Shown here one piece after another: positions 1 through 5,496 of a DNA stretch of 5,496 nt. The DNA lies in contig JAJZHV010000090.1 in the NCBI GenBank assembly GCA_021804345.1, forward strand, positions 1-5,496, given 5' to 3'. The notes below the pieces were generated by a model that saw only the letters and a list, made by a program, of their open reading frames with translations, searched no databases and was not told where the DNA came from. Each line of letters starts with the position of its first letter. Position 1 is the first letter of the stretch. The position numbers and the translations under genes were made by a program. The stretch is from Pseudomonadota bacterium (GTDB taxonomy: Bacteria; Pseudomonadota; Gammaproteobacteria; Burkholderiales; Ferrovaceae).

Positions 1-1
1 T

Positions 2-580
2 CGCTTTGAGGTGGAACGTGAGTATGCGGTGCGGGTGGTGGGAGAACTTAGTGACGAGCAAATGCAGGAGGCTTGCCGTGAAATTCTGCTGGAGGATGGC
101 CCAGCCCACTTTGAACGCATTCGGGATAACGGCGGAGAAGGGACCAATCACTGGTATCAGGTGACCTTGAAGGAAGGGCGTAACCGCGAGGTGCGGCGCT
201 TGTTCGAAGCTTTGCATTTGATGGTGGGACGCCTGATTCGGGTGCGCTACGGCATCATCGATTTACCCCCCCGATTGAAACGCGGACAATTCATCGAACT
301 GGACCCCGCCCAGGTGCAGCGTGTGCTGGAATGGGCTGGTATGGCGCCTCTACCGGTGTCCCAGCGAGATGTGGTGGCGCGCCGGGAGCGCTCCCGGGTG
401 GATGCCGGTGCAGCGAGGGGCGCCCTCAAAAAGACGCCCCACAGTGCCGCCAAAAGTGCGACTAAAAGCACCGCTGGTTCCCGGGCGGCACGCCACAGTC
501 CCTTGCGCAATCCCGCCAAAAAAGGCGCCACGGTTGCGACTCAAACGGGCAGATCTTCCCGGCGCAGCACGAAAACGTAG
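2..580 (+). CDS. rluB: 23S rRNA pseudouridine synthase, RluB-type (RsuA/RluB family), 5' partial
   Basis: Converts a specific uridine of 23S rRNA to pseudouridine; E. coli RluB acts on U2605. The frame is open to the left edge (R-F-E-V-E-R-E-Y), so the GTG at 11 is internal and the true start, the S4-like domain and the catalytic-Asp motif all lie outside the window. Visible are the C-terminal part of the catalytic domain with NHWYQVTLKEGRNREVRRLFE (nt 146-208, the family signature), then GRLIRVRYG and PPRLKRG (nt 266-286), which are typical of RluB. From about nt 359 follows a 73-residue low-complexity tail with 19 Lys/Arg and 3 acidic residues; such basic tails are common in RluB proteins and may bind RNA. 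The last 40 bp overlap the end of the convergent prmB. RluE, RluF or RsuA are less likely alternatives given the PPRLKRG segment and the tail. The family assignment is firm; the exact rRNA target is inferred. Confidence 0.9.
   Translation, partial: RFEVEREYAVRVVGELSDEQMQEACREILLEDGPAHFERIRDNGGEGTNHWYQVTLKEGRNREVRRLFEALHLMVGRLIRVRYGIIDLPPRLKRGQFIELDPAQVQRVLEWAGMAPLPVSQRDVVARRERSRVDAGAARGALKKTPHSAAKSATKSTAGSRAARHSPLRNPAKKGATVATQTGRSSRRSTKT
541..580. other. Tail-to-tail coding overlap of prmB and rluB
   Basis: The prmB stop (TGA, 541-543 on the minus strand) lies inside rluB, and the rluB stop (TAG, 578-580) lies inside prmB, so 40 bp code on both strands. In this stretch PrmB carries its conserved end (VFVLRREDL), whereas RluB carries only the last residues of its low-complexity basic tail. 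No intrinsic terminator for either gene was found in or near the overlap. Confidence 0.9.
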
Positions 581-1458
581 CTGTCTCCGGCGGACAAATC
601 CAGCCAGGTAAAGGGAGTGCGCGCAAAGGCGGCTTCCAGTCGGGCGCGTTGATGACCCACTTCCACCACCAGCAGCCCCCCGGGCTTCAGATAGGTGGCC
701 GCGTGGGTGAGCAAGCGTCGGGTATGCTCCAAGCCGTCTTCACCGCTAGCCAGTGCCAGGCTGGGCTCTTGCTGGTATTCCGGGGGCAGGCTGGCCATGG
801 CAGGGGCGTCCACATAGGGCGGGTTGGACAGGATCAGGTCATAGGCCCCGGGCTCAAGCCCCTCGAAGAGATCGCCCTGGTGCAGTTGAATCTGCTCCTG
901 CAGGCCGTAGGCTGCCCGGTTTAGGGTGGCTACCTGCAGCGCCTGGGGTGATAGATCTACCGCATCCACCTTGGCCTGGGGGCATTTGAGAGCCAGCAAG
1001 ATGGCCAGTGAGCCGCCGCCCGTACAGATGTCGGCCACGCGTTCCAGGCGGTCAAATTCTGCAATCCAGTAATCCAGTCCTTCGTTCAAGGCCTCGGCGA
1101 TGAACGATCGGGGCACGAGGGCGCGTTCATCCACGTAAAACCGGTAAGGCCCCAACCAGGCTTCCTGCGTGAGATAAGCCGCGGGTTTACGGGTCAGAAT
1201 GCGCTGTTCCAGAAGAGCCCACACGGCCTGTCGTTCCTGCGGCAACAACAGAGCATCCAGCCACAGATCACGGCTGGCGTGGGGTAAGCCCAGGGCATGG
1301 AGCACCAGATAACTGGCCTCGGCCTCGGGACCCGGAAAACCATGGCCAAAAAACAGATCATGCCGGGTGAACTGACTGACGGCATAGCGCAACCAGTGGC
1401 GCACTGTACTCAGGGTGGAAAGCGCATCGGGATGCAGCAGGTTGTTAGGGGATGTCAT
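541..1458 (-). CDS. prmB: Ribosomal protein L3 N5-glutamine methyltransferase PrmB
   Basis: SAM-dependent enzyme that methylates a glutamine side chain of ribosomal protein L3 (uL3), assisting large-subunit assembly in the cytoplasm. The 305-residue product is close to E. coli PrmB (about 310). An N-terminal helical domain (about 1-105) contains the recognisable WLRYAVSQF and FFGHG segments. VDERALVPRS at 109-118 has the PrmB-type VPRS; the release-factor enzyme PrmC has a different sequence here. SAM-binding motif I is DICTGGGS (143-150), the acidic loop is DAVDLSP (165-171), and the catalytic NPPY is at 212-215, the glutamine/adenine-N methyltransferase signature. The C-terminus VFVLRREDL matches the family end but stops about 15 residues before the E. 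coli protein. The ATG start overlaps the end of dapE by 14 bp, with a weak GGA Shine-Dalgarno 8 nt upstream, suggesting translational coupling. It is the last gene of the minus-strand block and runs into the rluB 3' end. Confidence 0.95.
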   Translation of the reverse strand: MTSPNNLLHPDALSTLSTVRHWLRYAVSQFTRHDLFFGHGFPGPEAEASYLVLHALGLPHASRDLWLDALLLPQERQAVWALLEQRILTRKPAAYLTQEAWLGPYRFYVDERALVPRSFIAEALNEGLDYWIAEFDRLERVADICTGGGSLAILLALKCPQAKVDAVDLSPQALQVATLNRAAYGLQEQIQLHQGDLFEGLEPGAYDLILSNPPYVDAPAMASLPPEYQQEPSLALASGEDGLEHTRRLLTHAATYLKPGGLLVVEVGHQRARLEAAFARTPFTWLDLSAGDSYVFVLRREDLPV

Positions 1459-2605
1459 GGGATTGTTCCGGATAGGCCAGGGCCTGGATTAATTGCTGAT
1501 AGATGGCCGACAGACGGGGCAAATCTTCCACGGCAATGCGTTCGTTCCGTTGGTGAATGGTGGCATTGCTGGGCCCGAATTCCACCACCTCCGGGCAGAG
1601 GGTGATCAAGAAGCGTCCATCGGATGTGCCGCCGCTGGTGGAGGGTTGGGCCTCGACTCCTGTGACTTGCCGAATGGCTTGTTGCAGGGCCCGTACCAAG
1701 GTGGTGCCGGCGGTCAGAAAAGGTTGGGCACCCAGTTCCCAGCGAATATCGAAATCCAGCCCGTGGCGCTGTAACAGCGCTTCGCTGCGCGCGCGCAGGG
1801 ACTGCTCAGAGCTGGCGGTGGAAAAGCGGAAGTTGAAGCCGATGACCACCTCTCCGGGAATCACATTGCCGGCGCCGGTTCCTCCCTGAATATTGGCGAT
1901 CTGGAAGGTGGTGGCTGGAAAATCTTCATTGGCTTCATCCCAGATGACGCGGCTCCATTCAGTCAGGGCGGGTGCTACCAGATGAATGGGGTTACGGGCC
2001 AGATGCGGATAGGCCACATGCCCCTGTTTGCCGCGCACGGTCAAGGTGCCAGAAAGCGAACCCCGGCGACCGTTTTTGAGTGTGTCTCCCAAGGTTTGCG
2101 CCGAGGTGGGTTCGCCCACCAGGCAATAGTCGGGAATCTGCCCGTGCTCACGCAGCCATTGGACCACGCGCTGAGTGCCATCGGTGGCTGGGCCCTCTTC
2201 ATCGGAAGTCAACAACAGCGCCAGAGAACAGGGAGGATCGGGAAAACGTGCCAGAAATGCCTCGATGGCGGTCACAAAAGCGGCTATTGAAGCTTTCATG
2301 TCGGCGGCGCCACGCCCGATCAGGTTCCCGTCGCGCACGGTGGGCTCGAAGGGCGGGCTGTCCCAACCGGCAAGAGCACCCGGTGGTACCACGTCCGTAT
2401 GTCCGGCAAAAACGAGGAGAGGCGCCTTTTCCCCCCGACGCAGCCACAGGTTATGAACGGCCCCAAAGGGCAGGCGTTGTGGTGTAAAGCCCAGGGGGGC
2501 CAGACGGTGCTCGATCAACGCTTGGCAACCGCCGTCTTCGGGCGTGATGGAAGGCCGGCGAATTAGCTCTTGCGTCAAGAGCAGGGTGGGATCAGAAGCG
2601 TTCAT
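1445..2605 (-). CDS. dapE: Succinyl-diaminopimelate desuccinylase DapE
   Basis: Di-zinc M20-family amidohydrolase that cleaves N-succinyl-L,L-2,6-diaminopimelate to L,L-diaminopimelate and succinate, in the succinylase branch of DAP/lysine synthesis. The product has 386 residues (family usually 375-385). The metal site looks complete: His69 in GHTDVVPPG, bridging Asp102 in ADMK, general base Glu136 and ligand Glu137 in SDEEGPA, Glu165 in VGEPTS, and His351 in NATIHQRNE. His196 in GHVAYPH lies in the small dimerisation domain (about 180-295) and matches the substrate-contacting His194 of the Haemophilus enzyme. All these sites are offset by a constant +2 from the Haemophilus numbering. The STSGGTSDGRF segment (322-332) is the DapE signature, which separates it from ArgE. 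The ATG lies 13 nt after the NRDE stop codon without a clear Shine-Dalgarno, so translation probably depends on ribosomes arriving from upstream. The 3' end overlaps the prmB start by 14 bp. Confidence 0.97.
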   Translation of the reverse strand: MNASDPTLLLTQELIRRPSITPEDGGCQALIEHRLAPLGFTPQRLPFGAVHNLWLRRGEKAPLLVFAGHTDVVPPGALAGWDSPPFEPTVRDGNLIGRGAADMKASIAAFVTAIEAFLARFPDPPCSLALLLTSDEEGPATDGTQRVVQWLREHGQIPDYCLVGEPTSAQTLGDTLKNGRRGSLSGTLTVRGKQGHVAYPHLARNPIHLVAPALTEWSRVIWDEANEDFPATTFQIANIQGGTGAGNVIPGEVVIGFNFRFSTASSEQSLRARSEALLQRHGLDFDIRWELGAQPFLTAGTTLVRALQQAIRQVTGVEAQPSTSGGTSDGRFLITLCPEVVEFGPSNATIHQRNERIAVEDLPRLSAIYQQLIQALAYPEQSHDIP

Positions 2606-2618
2606 GGGTCGTTAGGGC

Positions 2619-3422
2619 TTAAATCCAGAATTGAGAAAGACCGCAGCGGGCCCCCGAGGGTTCGTAGCGTTCCTCCATGAAACCGGTGGTGCCGTCCCGT
2701 CGCCAAAGCAGGGCTGTGGTGCATCGGGTGCCGTATTCCGGATCCAGGATGAATGGGGCAGAGAGCAGGCGCTCGCGTTCCAGCGGAATGCCGGTATGGG
2801 GCAATCGATCGTCAGGAAAAGGCTGAGGGTCGTGCAGCAGGCCAATCAGATGCTGCAAGACTTCGGTCATCGACCCCGCGCCGCCGGGGGCCGCCGCAGT
2901 ATGATGGGCTGGTTGCAGACGGGCCAGATAGTTGGCCAACCACTGGCGCGAGGACTCCACCTTGGGCCAGGGGGTGTCCAGCAAATGATTGCTCAAGCCG
3001 TGAATCCCGGGCGCAACCAACTGAATACGGGCATAGCGACTTTCCAGACAATACAATTGGGTTCCTTCGGCCACCAGCAGGTTGAAATCGTTGTACTGGT
3101 CAAGATGGGGCAATTGGTCATGTAGCCAATGCAGGGGCGGTGTGTCGGCTTGCAGAAAATGGGTTACCAGTTCGCCGCGGGTGCGGCGAACGCGCTGAAA
3201 CTGGGAGGGGTCACGAAAATTGGTCAGGGCAGCAAAGCGTTGCCGACGGGTAACCCCCAGCCAGGTTCCTCCCGCCAGTTGATCTCGCCCCGCCAGCAGC
3301 TGTGGAGCCTCCGGCCAGAAGCTGGCGGGTGATGTGGGGCGGGCATGAAATTCGTCCCGATTCGCTACCAACACCAGGGGGTAATCCGGGTGAGCCTGCC
3401 AGGCCCAGACGATCAGACACAT
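2619..3422 (-). CDS. NRDE/TANGO2-family protein of uncertain function
   Basis: A 267-residue member of the NRDE family (TANGO2 in eukaryotes). Seen motifs: N-terminal Met-Cys (MCLIVWAW), the name-giving NRDE at 21-24 within VANRDEFHARP, GGTWLGV (51-57), ALTNFRDP (65-72), GELV (83-86), YNDFNLLVAEG (110-120), HGLSNHLLDTPWPKV (141-155) and YGTRCTTALL (230-239). I chose the ATG at 3422 because Met-Cys at the start is conserved in the family; the frame stays open a further 53 codons into dapD, but that stretch resembles nothing. From memory, the fold is considered Ntn-hydrolase-like, with Cys2 as candidate nucleophile; bacterial substrates are not established. No signal peptide or membrane segment is visible, so it is probably cytosolic. 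It sits between dapD (61-nt gap) and dapE (13-nt gap), apparently co-transcribed. Only a weak GCGAG precedes the start. Residues 172-184 are a low-complexity Ala/Gly/His linker. Family membership is firm and function is unknown. Confidence 0.92.
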   Translation of the reverse strand: MCLIVWAWQAHPDYPLVLVANRDEFHARPTSPASFWPEAPQLLAGRDQLAGGTWLGVTRRQRFAALTNFRDPSQFQRVRRTRGELVTHFLQADTPPLHWLHDQLPHLDQYNDFNLLVAEGTQLYCLESRYARIQLVAPGIHGLSNHLLDTPWPKVESSRQWLANYLARLQPAHHTAAAPGGAGSMTEVLQHLIGLLHDPQPFPDDRLPHTGIPLERERLLSAPFILDPEYGTRCTTALLWRRDGTTGFMEERYEPSGARCGLSQFWI

Positions 3423-3483
3423 GTCATGGCTCGCGACCGGATTGGAAAAGGCGAAGGTCTGTGGAAAAGACGCGCCGCATGGT
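3423..3483 (-). other. dapD-NRDE intergenic spacer with 18-codon mini-ORF
   Basis: The largest gap between genes in the window (61 nt). On the minus strand it contains a mini-ORF (3480 to 3424): ATG three bases after the dapD stop codon, 18 codons (MRRVFSTDLRLFQSGREP), then TGA one base before the NRDE ATG (TGA-C-ATG). No good ribosome binding site precedes it. I see no convincing -10/-35 pair and no hairpin followed by a T-run, so the gap probably does not break the transcript. Whether the mini-ORF is translated is unknown; a stop-start arrangement this exact could arise by chance in 61 nt. Confidence 0.3.
3443..3469. repeat. Pair of 8-bp direct repeats
   Basis: TGGAAAAG occurs at 3443-3450 and again at 3462-3469, a 19-bp period (CTTTTCCA twice on the coding strand). 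Both copies lie in the dapD-NRDE spacer. Repeats this short have no assigned role and may be coincidental. Confidence 0.3.
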
Positions 3484-4305
3484 TCAGTCTGCCCGTAGCA
3501 ACTCGTTGATGCTGGTTTTGGCGCGGGTTTTGGCATCCACTTTTTTGACGATGACCGCACAGTACAGACTATAGCAGCCATTGGCCGCAGGTAAATTCCC
3601 CGATACCACCACCGACCCCGGAGGCACGCGACCGTAGCTGACCGTTCCGGTTTCCCGGTCGTAGATTTTGGTGCTCTGCCCCAGGTATACCCCCATGGAA
3701 ATGACCGAGCCTTCTCCCACGATGACGCCCTCTACGACCTCGGAGCGAGCGCCAATGAAGCAGTTGTCTTCGATAATGGTGGGATTGGCCTGAATCGGTT
3801 CTAGCACGCCGCCAATTCCAACTCCCCCGGAGAGGTGGACGTTTTTGCCGATTTGGGCACAGGAACCCACGGTCGCCCAGGTGTCTACCATGGTGCCCTC
3901 GTCCACGTAGGCGCCGATATTGACGTAGGAGGGCATCAAAACCACTTGCCGGGCAATGAAGCTGCCCCGCCGGGCCGTGGCTGGTGGCACCACCCGAAAC
4001 CCGCCAGCAGCAAAATCCTGGGCTTCATAACGGGAAAATTTGCTGTCCACCTTGTCCCAATAGCGAGTAAAGCCGCCGGTCATCAGGGCGTTGTCCGTAA
4101 GCCGGAAGGATAGAAGCACCGCTTTCTTGAGCCATTGGTGAGTGATCCAGGTGTCTTCCCTTTTTTCGGCCACGCGCAAACGACCGGCATCAAGTCCCTC
4201 CAGAACCTCCTCGATGGCCGCGTGCAATCCCGCTGGCGGGTTGGCTCCGGTCCATTCGTTTCGGGTTTCGAAGGCGCTGTCGATCAGGGTTTGCAAAGGC
4301 GTCAT
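3484..4305 (-). CDS. dapD: 2,3,4,5-tetrahydropyridine-2,6-dicarboxylate N-succinyltransferase DapD
   Basis: Transfers succinyl from succinyl-CoA to tetrahydrodipicolinate, giving N-succinyl-2-amino-6-ketopimelate, the committed step of the succinylase DAP/lysine branch. The product has 273 residues (E. coli 274). It has an N-terminal helical domain (1-105, with [17 protein letters not shown] at 53-69), then a left-handed beta-helix of hexapeptide repeats (about 108-235, including [11 protein letters not shown] at 160-170), and a C-terminal extension ending [11 protein letters not shown]. Asp141 in VDTWATVG and Glu189 in GARSEVVEG fall at the positions proposed as catalytic in characterised DapD. 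The fold is trimeric in the family. The ATG at 4305 is chosen because [13 protein letters not shown] is the family N-terminus; the upstream in-frame extension would overlap dapC by 58 codons and is not DapD-like. The start overlaps the dapC stop codon as ATGA and has a good GGAG ribosome binding site. Confidence 0.97.
   Translation of the reverse strand: MTPLQTLIDSAFETRNEWTGANPPAGLHAAIEEVLEGLDAGRLRVAEKREDTWITHQWLKKAVLLSFRLTDNALMTGGFTRYWDKVDSKFSRYEAQDFAAGGFRVVPPATARRGSFIARQVVLMPSYVNIGAYVDEGTMVDTWATVGSCAQIGKNVHLSGGVGIGGVLEPIQANPTIIEDNCFIGARSEVVEGVIVGEGSVISMGVYLGQSTKIYDRETGTVSYGRVPPGSVVVSGNLPAANGCYSLYCAVIVKKVDAKTRAKTSINELLRAD
4302..4305 (-). promoter_or_regulatory. ATGA stop-start overlap coupling dapC to dapD
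   Basis: On the minus strand the dapD ATG and the dapC TGA share four bases. This arrangement commonly permits translational coupling and reinitiation, and here joins two genes for consecutive pathway steps. The overlap is seen directly; the coupling is inferred. Confidence 0.75.
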
Positions 4306-5496
4306 GAAAGGGCTCCAGTCAGGGTGTGAGTATAAGTGATCAAGCGCTCGGCTGCCTCCTGGGTTTCCTCCATAGAACCTACCAGGGCGATGCGAATACG
4401 GTTTTGTCCGGGGTTGAAACCGTGAGCGGTACGCGCCAGCAAGCTTCCGGGCAGGACGGCAACCTGTTGTGTACGCCACAGTTCGCGGGCAAACTCGGTA
4501 TCGGAGATGGGGGTCTGGGCCCAGAAGTAAAAACCGGCTTCAGGTTGCTGCAAGGGCAAATGGGGATGAACCTGCTGATAAAAGTGGGTCATCTTGCGCC
4601 GATAGGCGGCGCGGTTTTCCTGGACATGCGTCTCATCCTGCCAGGCGGCAATGCTGGCCGCCTGGACGGCTGGGTTCATGGCGCTGCCATGGTAGGTTCG
4701 GTACAGGGCAAAGCGCTCGAGCACGCGCGCGTCTCCAGCGGCAAAGGCCGAGCGCAGCCCCGGCACATTGGAGCGTTTGGACAGGCTTCCCATGGCCACT
4801 AGTCGGGCGTAATCCGTGCGCCCCAACTGTTGTGCCGCCTGCAACGAACCAAGGGGGGGATGATCCTCGTGGGGGTAGATTTCCGAATAGCACTCATCAC
4901 TGATGATGGAAAAATCGTAGTGATCAGCCCGCTCAAACAGGTCTTGCCAGTCTGCTAAGCGCATCACGCCTCCGGTAGGGTTGCCCGGAGAACAGGTAAA
5001 CACGACCTCCGTGTGTTGCCAGACTTCTTCCGGGACGCTGCGGTAATCCACACGACCGTCCTGGGCCGGGTCGGCGTTGACGTACCAGGGCTGTGCCCCG
5101 GCCAGCAATGTGGCCCCCTCGTAGATTTGGTAGAAGGGGTTGGGGCAAACGGCGCGGGCCTTGGGCTGGTCGGGGTTAATGACAACCTGGGCCAGGGAAA
5201 ACAGGGCTTCGCGACTGCCTAGCGTGGGCAACACCTGGGTGTCGGGGTCCAGGGTGGAGAGTTGAAAGCGGCGCTGGACCCAGGTGGCGATGGCATGGCG
5301 CAGCGCGGCAGAGCCCACCGTAAGCGGATAGTGGGACAGTCCATCCAGATGTTGCGCCAATGCGGTCTGAATGAAGGGTGGAGTGGGATGGCGCGGTTCG
5401 CCCACGGATAGCGCAATGGGCGTGACCGGGGAAGTGGGCGTCACGTCCTGCAGGAGTTGGCGCAGGCGCTCGAAGGGGTAGGGTTGCAGGCGTTCC
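4302..5496 (-). CDS. dapC: Succinyldiaminopimelate aminotransferase DapC, 5' partial
   Basis: PLP-dependent fold-type I aminotransferase that converts N-succinyl-2-amino-6-ketopimelate with glutamate to N-succinyl-L,L-DAP and 2-oxoglutarate. The frame stays open to the right edge: 17 codons reading [17 protein letters not shown] precede the GTG at 5444, and this is the normal DapC N-terminus, so the GTG is internal and only a few residues are missing (397 visible; family about 395-400). Numbering from that GTG, visible sites are LSVGEPRHP (12-20), NPFYQIYEG (102-110), SPGNPTGG (152-159, PLP-contacting Asn), SDECYSEIY (182-190, with the Asp that pairs with the PLP ring nitrogen), Schiff-base Lys223 in [13 protein letters not shown] (codon 4776-4778), and NRIRIAL (348-354, expected carboxylate-binding Arg). 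The [10 protein letters not shown] form is typical of proteobacterial DapC rather than ArgD, and the dapD and dapE neighbours support it. It ends in an ATGA overlap with dapD. Confidence 0.94.
   Translation of the reverse strand, partial: ERLQPYPFERLRQLLQDVTPTSPVTPIALSVGEPRHPTPPFIQTALAQHLDGLSHYPLTVGSAALRHAIATWVQRRFQLSTLDPDTQVLPTLGSREALFSLAQVVINPDQPKARAVCPNPFYQIYEGATLLAGAQPWYVNADPAQDGRVDYRSVPEEVWQHTEVVFTCSPGNPTGGVMRLADWQDLFERADHYDFSIISDECYSEIYPHEDHPPLGSLQAAQQLGRTDYARLVAMGSLSKRSNVPGLRSAFAAGDARVLERFALYRTYHGSAMNPAVQAASIAAWQDETHVQENRAAYRRKMTHFYQQVHPHLPLQQPEAGFYFWAQTPISDTEFARELWRTQQVAVLPGSLLARTAHGFNPGQNRIRIALVGSMEETQEAAERLITYTHTLTGALS
4313..4317 (-). promoter_or_regulatory. Ribosome binding site of dapD
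   Basis: TGGAG on the minus strand, with GGAG 7 nt upstream of the dapD ATG, lies inside the last codons of dapC. It is the clearest Shine-Dalgarno in the window and supports the start at 4305 over the longer in-frame reading. Confidence 0.7.

Noticed and set aside
514..527. CGCC-AAAAAA-GGCG hairpin in the rluB 3' region as a terminator
   Set aside because: Only a 4-bp stem, with its A/T run in the loop rather than after the stem; it lies within rluB coding sequence and does not fit an intrinsic terminator for prmB.
247..531. Open frames on the minus strand opposite rluB, and similar plus-strand frames opposite prmB, dapE, dapD and dapC
   Set aside because: They mirror well-recognised genes, show no family motifs and have the skewed Arg/Pro/Gly/Ser composition expected of antisense frames in GC-rich coding DNA.
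1785..1798. CTGCGCGCGCGCAG 14-bp palindrome with alternating GC run
   Set aside because: It lies inside dapE and encodes Leu-Arg-Ala-Arg-Ser with ordinary GC-rich codons; there is no context suggesting a site.
2606..2618. Promoter for dapE in the NRDE-dapE gap
   Set aside because: The gap is only 13 nt and I see no -10/-35 pair in it.
3423..3581. Possible 53-residue N-terminal extension of the NRDE protein into dapD
   Set aside because: The family begins Met-Cys exactly at 3422; the extension has no recognisable sequence and lies antisense-free but out of frame over the dapD C-terminus.
4306..4479. Possible 58-residue N-terminal extension of DapD into dapC
   Set aside because: [13 protein letters not shown] at 4305 is the normal DapD start, with a good GGAG site and ATGA overlap; the extension only reads dapC in another frame.
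5442..5444. GTG as the start of dapC
   Set aside because: The upstream codons to the window edge encode the conserved DapC N-terminal [10 protein letters not shown] segment, so this GTG is internal.

Overview
The window is ordinary, densely coding chromosomal DNA from a proteobacterium. The protein motifs and the gene order dapC-dapD-(insert)-dapE-prmB fit a beta- or gammaproteobacterium or a close relative such as the Acidithiobacillia. This placement comes from recalled gene order and protein similarity, not from a search, and I cannot name a genus. Base composition looks moderately GC-rich. I see no RNA gene, insertion sequence, phage gene or CRISPR array.

Layout: the left end (2-580, plus strand) holds the 3' part of an RluB-type 23S rRNA pseudouridine synthase with a long basic tail. 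The rest is a minus-strand block read from right to left. It starts with dapC (succinyl-DAP aminotransferase, 5' end cut by the window edge). This is followed by dapD (tetrahydrodipicolinate N-succinyltransferase), an NRDE/TANGO2-family protein, dapE (succinyl-DAP desuccinylase) and prmB (methyltransferase for ribosomal protein L3). The genes are packed tightly: a 4-bp ATGA overlap (dapC/dapD), a 61-nt gap (dapD/NRDE), a 13-nt gap (NRDE/dapE) and a 14-bp overlap (dapE/prmB). They are very probably one transcript with its promoter upstream of dapC, outside the window. prmB and rluB converge and overlap tail to tail by 40 bp.

Function: DapD, DapC and DapE catalyse three consecutive steps of the succinylase branch of the diaminopimelate/lysine pathway, which supplies meso-DAP for peptidoglycan and lysine for protein. 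PrmB and RluB, on opposite strands, both modify the large ribosomal subunit. The NRDE protein is the only member of unclear function, and its position between the succinylating and desuccinylating steps is the most interesting point here.

I found no previously undescribed system. The second-look items are the NRDE insertion, an 18-codon mini-ORF that exactly bridges dapD and the NRDE gene, and the convergent coding overlap.
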